Part shown: in pieces, positions 1 to 9,960 of the stretch
Position numbering within the stretch: position 1 is the first letter of the stretch
Layout of the letters: each line of letters begins with the position of its first letter
Source of the DNA: Warburgia ugandensis
Lineage: Eukaryota; Streptophyta; Magnoliopsida; Canellales; Canellaceae
DNA length: 64,000 nucleotides
Direction: 5' to 3'
NCBI GenBank assembly: GCA_035236585.1
Contig: CP141132.1
Span: 82,264,880-82,328,879 of the forward strand
Program-made: the position numbers and the translations under genes
The notes under the pieces: generated by a model
The model's input: the letters and a program-made list of their open reading frames with translations, nothing else
Told to the model about the DNA's origin: nothing
Databases searched by the model: none

Positions 1-109
1 TTAGTTAATACATATTCTTATCCACATATATAGCTTATTCATGCTTGAATCTTCATGTATTAATGATTTTTAGCTAATTTTTGGCATTTAATCTAAGTTT
101 TAGTAATAC

Positions 110-220
110 AGGACGGTTATTCAGGAACCGTCCTATATTACATGATTAATATAAGACGGTTATTTAAGAACCATCCTATATTACATGAGTAATATAAGAC
201 GGTTATTCAGGAACCGTCCT
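110..220. repeat. Three tandem 43-bp hairpin units
   Basis: Three consecutive units start at 110, 153 and 196. Each carries a 9-bp inverted repeat (AGGACGGTT in the first, AAGACGGTT in the others) around a 7-base loop, at 110-134, 153-177 and 196-220. The first is a perfect stem; the second and third have single mismatches in the stem. Similar GACGGTT/AACCGTC inverted motifs occur in sub-terminal regions of plant DNA transposons. Assignment to such an element is inference, since no terminal repeat is visible here. Confidence 0.6.
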
Positions 221-235
221 ATATTTTCAACCATT

Positions 236-458
236 CCATAGGTTAGAATCGTGTCAAGGTGATGAGTAAATAGGTCGCGTGTCAAATAAGTCAACACGAC
301 GGGTCAAATTGATTGACTCGAACACGACACGTTTTTTGGCATGTCATTTTCGAGTGACCCAAAAATGACAAGAACACGATAAGACTCAACCCGAACCTGC
401 TAAATTCGTATCGGGTTCGAGTCGTGTTATCGTGTCATGTCATATTTTGCCACCCCTA
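236..458. mobile_element. hAT-like non-autonomous transposon end
   Basis: A GC-richer patch dense in ACACGAC/GTCGTGT motifs. Read on the minus strand from 458 it begins TAGGGGTGGCAAAATATGAC, followed by repeated CACGA motifs. This layout (TAGNGGTGGCAAA terminus plus CACGAC-rich sub-terminal repeats) is common in plant hAT-type elements. The left terminus is not clear, so this may be only one end. There is no transposase coding in or near it. Confidence 0.4.
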
Positions 459-1916
459 TATAGAATGACTCGAAAAGGATGGCAAATTATAAAAATTAAA
501 AAAAGTTGAAAGAAAAGAAAATGAAAGAAAATGTTTCCCTCAAATTTTTGAACGGTAATTTGGTTTCTTTATGCAAAATATTAAAATTACTTTTAAATAT
601 TAAAAATGCTAAAAAAATACGCGCACTCCCGCAAACACTTCTGAAAATTGGCACATATGCCCTCCTCCTAAACAATGGTTAATATTTTATTCTAACCCCA
701 TTTAATGGTGGGCTTACAAGTAGACCTTCAAATTTGTTTTCTTTTTTTATTAAGGAAAATGACAAAGAATTAGAGCTACTTTCTCTAATTCATGGTCATA
801 ATTTTCTTAGATCTTAGCCTATGTTTCTTTAGATAAAAATTATAACTATCTAATTTTATTTCATTCTTCAAAGGCCCAAAACAATTGGTTAGATCATGCA
901 AGTGCATTAATTTCTTTTGTGTTATACAAAGAAATATAGTCTAAAAGCATCTAACAAAATATGAAATTTGATCTTTAGCTTATCTAAGAAAAGGTCGCTG
1001 TACTATCTCTAAAATAAATCTTAAATTTTGAGAATATTAATTTATGTAATTAATGGCCCCTAAGAAAGTTTTGTAAATTTATTATCTTATTAGTTTATCA
1101 AGTTTGTTAATATACTACGTTGGCCTAAGTTGAGATCAGATATTTTGTATTAGTTCACCAAGATAATTATTTTGTTAAATATCAAATTAAGGGAGTTTCA
1201 CTGTATACGATGGAGGTTTGGGTGAATATAGTGGAGTCGCACCGTGAATAGAAGAAAAGTAGGTTAGAATGGTCGGTGATTTGTGGGTTTGACAGTTGAA
1301 CCAGGACACTTCTAATTTGGTTGGTTGGGTCAGCAAGCTGTGGTGGTGTAGCAGTCACTTGCACTGGCCTACATGGAAAACATAAATAACCTTGTATTTC
1401 TAAGTTCCAACATATGAGATCCTCAAAGGATCTTCATTTTCCTTCTTTTTGAACGCTTCTTCTAAAATTCTACAACGGCAGCTTCCAGGTTGAAATACAC
1501 AAGTCAAGATCTGTCATTTTGCTTGCTATTGCCAGTTACCGTCGTCAATGGCTTTGTCATTGAAATGAAACGAGTTCATGTTCTTAAAACATGGATGTAG
1601 AAGCACGTGTAATGTTCTCCTTTCATGCAGCTGACAAATGGCTTGGTGGAGCATCTGTAAGAAAACACCTCCTTGAAAATAAAATTGTATCCTGCATCTA
1701 GACAGACCATTGTTTCTAAGCCGTCCGTCTTTAAGTACAGCTCTTTAAACGCTAGGATAATCCAATGTAAAGTTGGAAAAATAAGATGAATGAGTTGGAT
1801 TATGCAGAAGTAGTACTGGGACACATAAAGGTTGTTCATTAAGCATGTTAAAAGGTTTTGAAATAACTCATTACTCTCAACAAGTTTTCACCAAGCTAGT
1901 TGGTTCTATGCCGTGT
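459..1916. other. Non-coding, no gene seen
   Basis: AT-rich sequence with only short unconvincing ORFs on either strand. I see no RNA gene, clear repeat or recognisable domain here. Confidence 0.5.
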
Positions 1917-2094
1917 AAAAAGGGCAGCTTGGGTGAACAAAGCTCCTGCATATGCAGGGTTCAGGGAAGGGGCGGACCAAAAAGATCAATGATACACAGC
2001 CTAACCTTGTATTTTGCAAGAGGCTGTTTTCATGCCTTAAGCCCGTAATCTCAAGGTTACGGAATGACAACTCTACCATTGCACCAAGACTCCC
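1917..2094 (-). mobile_element. Au SINE, copy 1 (reverse orientation)
   Basis: This is the reverse complement of the same element found at 3403, 51282 and 52047. Read on the minus strand it starts with the tRNA-like head (GGGAGTCTTGGTGCAATGG, box A region), then a degenerate B box with AACCTTGAG, then the diagnostic body (AAAACAGCCTCTTGCAAAAT) and a 3' part matching CCCTTCCCTGAACCCTGCAT. That order and length (about 180 bp) match the angiosperm Au SINE family, a tRNA-derived retroposon mobilised by LINE machinery. It is diverged from the other copies and no target-site duplication is obvious. Confidence 0.8.
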
Positions 2095-3382
2095 TTCTTT
2101 CTCTTCCATGTCCGAATTTTTATTTATTGGAGCTACTTGGGACCAGAGATAGCCATCCACGTACAGTTACAAAGTTGGTATCCTCAATAATTCAAAATTT
2201 GTTACGCGTGCAAAGAATGGTATAGAGAAATGAAATCTGTGGAAAATATTATCTATGGAAAGCTAATAAATTTCATTGAGCTGGCGAACTCCACTTACTA
2301 AGGGTGGCTTACTTTACCTTTCCAAATGCCGATCCGAATCCATAACTTTATGTATACGTTCATTAAAAGATTGCTTCCTTCATGATCTGGATTACATCGG
2401 TGAGAGATGGGCATATGCCACAAGCCAGGCATCATGAAGTTGAAATTCCTTGCCGAAAGATAATTGCTATCAAACCATATGATATAATCTTAGGGCCTTT
2501 ATGGCACTCCCATATCACATAAGGAATATGGGGAGATCGCATAATATCTCGTTTGCCTATACTGGAATCTGGATTCTACTAACTTTTGCCTTTGGCTCTT
2601 TCCTGGAACACATGCCCGACCCTAGAGAAAATTCAATTCTCACCTGAAATTACAGTCACACCGGCTTTCTGCATGAACTTTGTGGACGCAGTTCTGTTGT
2701 GATCGAGCCTCTTCATCTTATCTAGCCTTCTTAATTTGGTCGGGCCAATATTTTGGACTAGTGGAGCAATAGGGTCGTCCGATGAGTGAGACTCATGGGC
2801 TTTGGCTGATGGAATTCAGCTGCTGAATGGTTCTGATTACCAAACAACTTGCTTTGTAGCAGCATCTTAGAAATTAGTAGCCCACAATAATTGATTTCCA
2901 GCGTGGTAGATATTAGGCAAGAGAATTTACTTCTTAAGCGAAGTCCAAAGTAATCTTTGATTGCTTACGTTTGCGAATGGAAGAGGTAGAAGGCAATTAC
3001 TCCATTACATTGAAGAGCAGTCGCCCTTAAGCTATGGTGTGACCTTGGAATTACTAGAAACTAGGCTTTCACCCAGCTAAAATAACCAATTGGCTTTGGT
3101 TTTTCTGTCATAATCACGTCCATGGGCTGCTTGAGTTATTGAACTCTAGATGCTGGACTAGTTGTTTACGAACTCCGCGCCTGGTGCCCAAACTCTAGAG
3201 CCACGTAAGCTTATACCCGCTGGAAATCTTCTGCTGTAAAGGTTCACTAAGTTTGGAAAAACGAAGACACTAATAATCTTCTGCAATGGCCTAGTTTTCA
3301 CCAGCATAAACCTTTTTTTTTTTCCTTCTAAATACTGCAGCGTGGTACTTTCTACTTTTTAACACACTGGTATTGAGTTGAG
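2095..3382. other. Non-coding, no gene seen
   Basis: Mixed-composition sequence with many stops in all frames between two SINE insertions. No conserved protein, RNA gene or terminal repeat was recognised. Confidence 0.45.
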
Positions 3383-3402
3383 ACCCATTTCTTTGTTTAG
3401 AA

Positions 3403-3581
3403 GAGGAGCCTTGGTGCAACGGTAAAAGTTGCCGTTGTGTAACCTTGAGGTCACGGGTTCAAGGTGTGAAAACAGCCTTTTGCAAAATGCAAGCTAAGTC
3501 TGTGTACTTTAAGCCCATGTGGTCCGCCCCTTCTCCAAACCCTGCATGGGCAGAAACTTTGTACACCGAAACTGCCCTTTT
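3403..3581 (+). mobile_element. Au SINE, copy 2, with target-site duplication
   Basis: It starts GGAGCCTTGGTGCAACGG (tRNA-derived box A region), continues through a B-box region (GAGGTCACGGGTTCAAGG), the conserved AAACAGCCTTTTGCAAAATG body, a GTGGTCCGCCCCTTCTCC block and ends ACTGCCCTTTT. These are the hallmarks of the Au SINE family. It is bracketed by direct repeats at 3383-3400 (ACCCATTTCTTTGTTTAG) and 3582-3599 (one mismatch, G to A). This is the expected 18-bp target-site duplication of a LINE-driven insertion and fixes both ends. Confidence 0.92.
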
Positions 3582-3739
3582 ACCCATTTCTTTATTTAGG
3601 CCAAAGAGCAGAAGCACGTTGCTACGATAAGGCAATGGTTAGACCACTTACTAGGGTTTGATGATCTCTCTACAGGAAAATATGCACGCTGCTGTTTGAC
3701 ATAGGAATGGATAACTCTAAGCAATGTTTTATCTTAGTG

Positions 3740-3925
3740 CCAGTTTGGTTGGCAAAAAATAAACACACAAGTTGGTTTCCACGGAATAAGGAATTCCTGG
3801 ACAGTATTCTACCCTCAACTGAATAACACCCAAAAAGCTGACATGACGGTTTGATGGCATAAAACGCTTCCACAATTCATTTTCCCTTGAAAATCAATTC
3901 CCAGCCATTCCTGCCAATCAAACAG
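3740..3925. mobile_element. Possible small MITE
   Basis: The left side carries AGTTTGGTTGGCA (3742-3754) and the right side its near-perfect inverse TGCCAATCAAACA (3912-3924), about 160 bp apart. GTTTGGTTGGCA-type ends recall Tourist/Harbinger-like MITEs. No flanking target duplication was confirmed, so the call is tentative. Confidence 0.35.
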
Positions 3926-5440
3926 CTCTTAGAGTGCCAATAGCCGGGAATTGTCAAAGCTAGTAATGTAATGCCTTTTTATTTTTCTTGTAAAAGCAAA
4001 GAATTTTAGAGCAAATCACTTACCCACACTCCTAATCTAATCCACAACCAAAAAGGAGAAAGCAGTGACTCCAACCTGTAACTAAGCATACTTTAGAGGA
4101 AATGTCGAATTGTCTGCAATCAACCGCGCTACACATCATAGGACAGCTATTCTTCTTGATGAATCACAAGCAAAATTTTCAAACCCCAAAAACAATCGAA
4201 AATAAAAATCTCTAACCCCAAAATTCTTTTTGGACCATCAGAATCTTCTAATGTAGATTACCTTAGTCGTTGCGTTGCAACGCTACAACGAGCAACTTGA
4301 TCACCAGAACTTTAGACCCCACCTATATATATATATATATGTTAATTTCAGCTGTTTCATGCATATGCAAGGAGCATGTAGCATTTGATTGGCTAGAAAT
4401 AAGTATAAAAAAAAAAAAAAAGTTAGAGAAAATGACACCTAAAATTTTTTTCTGACCAATTAAATGTCACTTGCACTTTAAACCTACAATGCCTTATTGA
4501 AATTAGATCAAGATAGTCCTAAAAGGATTGTTGAGTCAACATGGCTGCTCAATGAACATAGTTCTGCTTTGGAAAGAAAGAAGACGTTAAGTATAGGCTA
4601 GCCCTTTATGGTAGGATAATTTTGAATTTTGATAATACCATCAAGCCTCAAGAGCCAGCCGGTCCAACCACCGGATCAATGGCGTGAACTTTTTGCCCAC
4701 ATGGGCTCCTAAAAGTGAGACCTAGAAACATGGAAAATAGGCTAACCGCAGCTCCCTCGCTCCTCTTGCCACTCTTGGCAGAGAGGGCCCACTTTCGCCA
4801 TTTTCCCTTCATGATAAGAACCTCCCTTGTTGCACATAGCCCGCTTCCATTACTTCTACTGGATGCATCTCTTAAATGTCCAACTTGATGTGGTTTGACT
4901 GCTATCTAACACCCTCAAAAGTCGCCACTTTCACCGACTACTTTCCACGTGTTCATTATATTCCTTCTTTTCCTTTACAATAACTACACTTGTCGAGAGA
5001 GCACACACCCACCATTTTAGTCCCGGAAAATAACGTCCTCAGCCATAGCCATCAACAGCTTAATACCCTCAGGCGAGAATTTCCTCGCAAACAGGAACGG
5101 ATGCTCACGGTATTGCTAATGTCGGTTCAAAGCTCAGATGACGAGGGTTTTACGTCAGGTGTCAGCCAGCAAAAATAAAAATAAAAAAAAATTCTGTTAT
5201 TTTTTGTTTACAAATGAAAATCATCTCCTACTTCTTAAAATACGGCCACCCTTGTATCAGGTTGCCAGCCGGCAAAGGTTTAGTTGAAGATGATTTTTGT
5301 TATTTCTTTTATGCTTACAAATGAATATGCATTTGTATATTAGTTTGTAAGGAAGAAATGAAAATCATCTTCAGCTTTTTAAAACTACAACAACCCAAAT
5401 ATGACATGAATTGAAAACAGACATTCCCTCAAGCTAGGGC
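3926..5440. other. Non-coding, no gene seen
   Basis: No convincing coding sequence. It contains a short (AT)n tract near 4325-4340 and an A-tract near 4410. The last 150 bases before the LINE are AT-rich. Confidence 0.45.
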
Positions 5441-5460
5441 GTTTCCCATAAGTGATGTGC

Positions 5461-5650
5461 TGCATCGGATCCCGGGTGCGGTGAAAAATAGACAAGAGTT
5501 GTTAAGGCGTTCTCCCAGAAGCAACGCGCTACATCGGATCCCAAGTGTAGTGATAAGTGGGCAAGGGCTCCTAGAGCGTCTCTTTGGAAGCGACGCACTG
5601 CATCAAAACCCAAGTGCAGTGAAAAGTGAACATGGGTTCATACTATGGAG
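5461..5650 (+). repeat. In-frame 69-bp repeats at the LINE N-terminus
   Basis: Units begin at 5461, 5530 and 5599, exactly 69 bases apart; the third is partial. Because 69 is a multiple of three, they encode a 23-residue repeat (LHRIPxxVxxxQxLLxR..xxxA) in the same frame as the downstream endonuclease. The repeat sits before the catalytic domain, where RTE elements have little known function. Confidence 0.8.
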
Positions 5651-5895
5651 ATTGAAAAAGGCGGTAGTAAATAGGGTATCTCCAGAACATAAGATTCGCA
5701 TCGCTACATGGAATATAGGGACATTGACAGGTAAGAGTTTGGAATTAGTAGACACAATGAAATGTATGAGAGTTAACATCACATGTATCCAAGAAACCAC
5801 AAGTAGAGTTACAAGATATAATCAAGAGACAATTTTGGAAAAATATGAAAGGAGTCATACAAGAAATTTCCAACACTAAGGGGATATTTATAGGA

Positions 5896-7022
5896 ACAAA
5901 CTTAAATGGCCATATATGAAAAGATTAGGAAGGATATGATAGAACACACGGATGGTATGGTATAGGTGAATGAAATGAGATGAGGGAGAATATCCTCGAT
6001 TTTGCTTTGTCATATAATATGTCCATTGCAAATACACTCTTTAAGAAGAGGGATTAACAGTTAATAACCTTTCAAAGTAGACTTTAGAAAAGCCAAATAT
6101 ACTTTTTTCTACTTAGGAATAATGAACGATCTATATGCAAGGATTGTAAGGTGATACTTGGTGAGAGTTTAACCTCACAACATATGTTAATGGTTATGGA
6201 TATCCATATTACAAGATTGAGTAAAAGAACTGAACTTCATACACATCTAAAAACTAAGTGGTGAAACTTAAAAGGAGAGAAAATAACCTCATTCAAAAAT
6301 AAGTTAATGGTAGAGGGAAATTGGAACTATGAAACAGAAGTAAATACCATGTGGACTAATATGGCTGAGTCCATTAAGAAAGTGGCACAAGATATTTTAA
6401 GAGCATCTAAAGATAAAAGGCTATTAGCAAAGGAAACATGATAGTGAAGTGAAACAACACAAACTTAAATGGCCATATAGGAAAAGATAAGGAAGGATAT
6501 GATAGCACACACGGATGGTATGATATAGGTGAACGAAATGAGATGAGGGAGAATATCCTCGATTTTGCTTTGTCATATAACATGTCCATTGCAAATACAC
6601 TCTTTAAAAAGAGGGATTAACAATTAATAACCTTTCAAAGTAGACTTTAGAAAAGTCAAATATACTTTTTTCTACTTAAGAATAATGAACGATATATATG
6701 CAAGGATTGTAAGGTGATACTTGGTGAGAGTTTAACCTCACAACATATGTTAATGGTTATGGATATCCATATTACAAGATTGAGTAAAAGAATTGAACTT
6801 AATACACATCTAAAAACTAAGTGTGAAACTTAAAAGGAGAGAAAATAACCTCATTAAAAAATAAGTTAATGGTAGAAGGAAATTGGAACTATGAAACAGA
6901 AGTAAATATCATGTGGACTAATATGGCTGAGTCCATTAAGAAAGTGGCAAAAGATATTTTAAGAGCATCTAAAGATAAAAGGCTATTAGCAAAGGAAACA
7001 TGGTAGTGAAGTGAAACAACAC
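5896..7022 (+). repeat. 563-bp tandem duplication inside the LINE
   Basis: Bases 5896-6458 are repeated at 6459-7022 with only scattered substitutions and a one-base indel (AAGTGGTGAAAC versus AAGTGTGAAAC). Both copies begin ACAAACTTAAATGGCCATAT and end GTGAAACAACAC. The duplicated part is the region between the endonuclease and reverse transcriptase. Copy-to-copy divergence is a few percent, so the duplication is younger than the element. Confidence 0.9.
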
Positions 7023-8800
7023 AAAAAATTATTAAAGAAAAACGAATGCGTTTTAAAGCTTGATAGAAGATTAGAAATAATGAAAACTATGAACAATATA
7101 GGAATGCTAAAAACGCTGCTAAAAGAATAGTAAGTAATGCTAAACTTAAAACATATGATGAGCTCTATAATAAATTAGGAACAAGAGAAGGTAAAAAAGA
7201 TGTGTTTAAACTTGCAAAAGTAAGAGAATAAAAGGGTAAAGACTTAGATCATGTTAGGTGTATTAGAAGCAATGATCAAAAGGTATTAGTCAAAGAAGAT
7301 GAGATCAAACAAAGGTGGGAAACATAGTTTCAAAAATTATTAAATGACAATGACTCTGAGAATATAGGGATTGAAAATAATATAAATCTAAATAACATTG
7401 GATATTATAAATATTAACGTAGGATTAGAATACCTGAAGTAAAAGAGGCCTTGAAAAAGATGAAATCAGGAAAGGCTATGGGGCCTGATGGTGTACCAAT
7501 AGAGGTTTGAAAGCATATGAGAGATATTGAGATAGTTTACTTGATCAAGTTGTTTAACAAGATTATAAAATCAAAGAAAATGTCTGATGAGTGGAGGAAA
7601 AGCTCTATTGTACCAATATATAAGAATAAAGGTGACATTCAAAGCTGCACTAATTATCGAGGGATTAAACTTATGAGTCACACTATGAAACATTTTGAAA
7701 GAGTGATTGAGAAGAGGCTACGACATGAAACAAGTGTATCGGAGAATCAGTTTGGTTTCATGCCTCGAAGGTCTACCATGAAAGCTATTTTCTTGCTAAG
7801 ACAATTAATAGAGAAATATAGGGAGAGGAGGAAAGACCTACATATGGTCTTTATCGATTTAGAGAAAGCTTATGATAAAGTCCCTAGAAAGTTAATATGA
7901 AAGGTGTTGGGTCGTAAGGGGGTTTCTTAGGGTTATATAGACATAATTAAAGATATGTATGAGGGAGCGGTAACAAATGTTAAGACCACTAGTAGCTTGA
8001 CTAGTAATTTTCCTGTCATTGTAGGATTGCACTAAGGATCGACATTGAGTCTATATCTCTTCACATTAGTTATGGACGAGTTAATAAAACATTTGCATGA
8101 GGAGATCCCCTAGTGCATACTATTTGCAGATGATATAGTCTTATTTGATGAGACAAGGGAGGGTGCAAATATAAAGCTAGAGTTATGAAGAGAAGCATTA
8201 TAATCTGAAGGATTTAAAATTAGTCGAACTACGAAAGAATATATGGAATGTAATTTTAGCAAGGAGAGTATGAGTGGAACACCAGTCAAGATTGATAACC
8301 AAAAAGTTCCCGTGAAAGACATCTTTCGGTACATAGGATCATTGATCTATGAGAATGGAGAGATTGAGAGGGAGGTTACCCAAAGAATTCAAGCGGGTTG
8401 GAACAAATGGAGATGTGCATCTGGAGTTTTATGTGATTAGCGGGAGCTACTCAAACTAAAAGGAAAATTCTATAAGATGACTATAAGGCCAGCCATGCTC
8501 TATGGATCAGAGTGTTGGCCAGTTAATGAACATGATACTCATATGATGAGTGTTGCAGAAATTAGGATGTTGAGATGGATGAGTGGTAAGACAAGAAAGA
8601 ATAGAATTAAAAATAAAAATATTAGAAAAAATTTAAGGATAGCACCAATAGGTAATAAGATAAGAGAAATTAGACTTAGATGATTTAGACATGTTCAAAG
8701 GAGACCAACAACTACACCAGTTCGAAGGAGTGAGGCAATACCAGTAGAAGGCTTTAAAAGAGTAAGAAAAAAGTGTAAAAGAACGTGAATAAAAATGGTG

Positions 8801-8922
8801 TGGAAATTTTTTTAAAATTTAAAATTAAATAAAAAATAATATTTAATAAAATAAAGTAGCGGAATAAGATTCACGTGCCTATCCTAATTAAAATAAAGTC
8901 TTGATGACGATGATGTACGTAC
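8801..8922. other. AT-rich spacer with relic splice donor
   Basis: AT-rich sequence between the LINE and the GT14 relic. On the minus strand it begins GTACGTACATC directly after the relic exon, a good match to a plant 5' splice site, so it is probably residual intron of the GT14 gene. Confidence 0.4.
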
Positions 8923-9738
8923 CTAAAGATGTCTGTATAGCTCCCAAATCAATTCAAGCCCCACTTTCAATCCACCGTACACCCGAGGATGCCCATCGGT
9001 GCTTCCCGTCTAATCCACGTGCGTCAGAGTTGCATACACACACGTCTCGGGATCCTTCATGTTGAGCAACGTGGGAAAGTAATGCTCCTCGGGATAACAT
9101 GTGTCGGTACTCATATAAGGCAGCTTGAATTTGCGCCAAAGACTCTTGTCCCGAACTACTAGAGAGCAAGCCCACGTGTAAGCACAAAGAACTGCGAGCC
9201 GGCACGGAAGTTCTCGAAGAGGACTACCGGGGCCATGACACCCTCGCCCCGTGCAGCGTAACGCGCCTCCATGTTTGGCTCGCCTAACGAGAATCTCGAT
9301 GAAGCTTGTGGTCGAGTGGTTGGTGAGGATTCTGTATGTGAAGGGAAACGAATGGAGAGGGATGCAAGCGGGGGAGATCAAGGCAAGCATGGCGTTGGAT
9401 GGATCGTGGAGGAGGGCGTGGGTGAGTAGCCGACGAGAGGCGGAGATCAAAGAAGGGTGCGATCGATGGGTGGGTTTGGACGGGATCGTGCGATTGGTGA
9501 AGATGCCGGAGAACGGGGCGTCGTAGGGGTAAGATGGGTCTGCGTGGATGTAGATGTTGTACAGGCTTTTGAAGTTTTGAGTTTGGTTTTTGGAGGAGAA
9601 GAAGGTTTGCCAGAGAGGGACGAAGGGGAGGGGGGATGTAGTAATGAACATGAACGCGAGTTTTTTGGGGGTCTGCGGTGGTGGGCTTTTGTTGACGCGG
9701 GAGGCGAGGCGGAAGAGGTCGGTGTCGGATAAAGGAAG
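8923..9738 (-). pseudogene. GT14 (core-2/I-branching GlcNAc-transferase-like) exon relic
   Basis: The product resembles plant GT14/DUF266 Golgi glycosyltransferases (BC10-like). The donor and acceptor sugars of most plant members are unknown. Read from 9738 downward: LFRLASRVNKSPPP, KKLAFMFITTSPLPF, a NIYIHADPSYPYDAPFSG block, FTNRTIPSKPT, SLISASRRLL, ALISPACIPLHSF and SFIEIL. A shift near 9285 moves the homology to another frame (ARYAARGEGVMAP, FENFRAGSQFFVLT). A second shift near 9165 restores the first frame (LVVRDKSLW, DTCYPEEHYFPTLL, TLTHVD). A TAG at 9010-9012 stands where the family has Trp, after which homology continues (DGHPRVYGG) to 8923. The N-terminal membrane anchor and any start codon are absent. 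Two frameshifts and a stop make it a pseudogene. The donor-like GTACGTAC at its end argues for a genomic remnant rather than a processed retrocopy. Confidence 0.85.
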
Positions 9739-9960
9739 AGGGTCCCTGAACCCTGAACCCTGAACTTTAATCGGTTGGACGAATAAACATGTACTTTTCG
9801 AGAATTTTAATTTATACCCTGAACTTCATTTCAAAGCAATTGAACTCCAACTTAACAACTGTTTTCAGTTGCACCAATATTTGGTTAATGGAGTAATCGG
9901 TTGTATTCCCTCGGCTGCTTAGGTGCAGCTTTGACCGCCAACGTGATGTTGAATGTTGAT
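9739..9960. mobile_element. Possible Mutator-like element end
   Basis: It begins AGGGTCCCTGAACCCTGAAC and continues with phrases such as TATACCCTGAACTT and CAATTGAACTCC. This kind of CCTGAACTT-rich text recurs at ends of Mutator-like elements in many plant genomes. It starts exactly where GT14 homology stops, so it may mark the insertion that cut the gene. The opposite end and target duplication were not found. Confidence 0.3.

Larger units (their letters stand above)
5450..8800 (+). pseudogene. Degenerate RTE-clade LINE (endonuclease + reverse transcriptase)
   Basis: A non-LTR retrotransposon with a single decayed ORF. From 5457 an open frame gives an N-terminal repeat region, then the start of an APE-type endonuclease: IRIATWNIGTLTGKS near 5695 and a CIQET motif near 5787, where the Glu is a metal ligand in this family. 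The reverse transcriptase runs from about 7430 to 8300. Visible blocks are KSGKAMGPDGVP, the palm start [40 protein letters not shown] and the catalytic FADDIVLF near 8121. The usual RTE C-terminal block (RPAMLYGSECWP, MLRWMSGKTRK) follows to about 8790; the extreme 3' end is missing or unrecognisable. Stops and frame breaks, a 563-bp internal duplication and the lost endonuclease C-terminus make it inactive. The clade call rests on motif order and spacing. Confidence 0.9.

Noticed and set aside
9739..9765. Telomere-like repeat (TGAACCC x3)
   Set aside because: It is not the plant telomere unit (TTTAGGG/CCCTAAA) and there are only three units.
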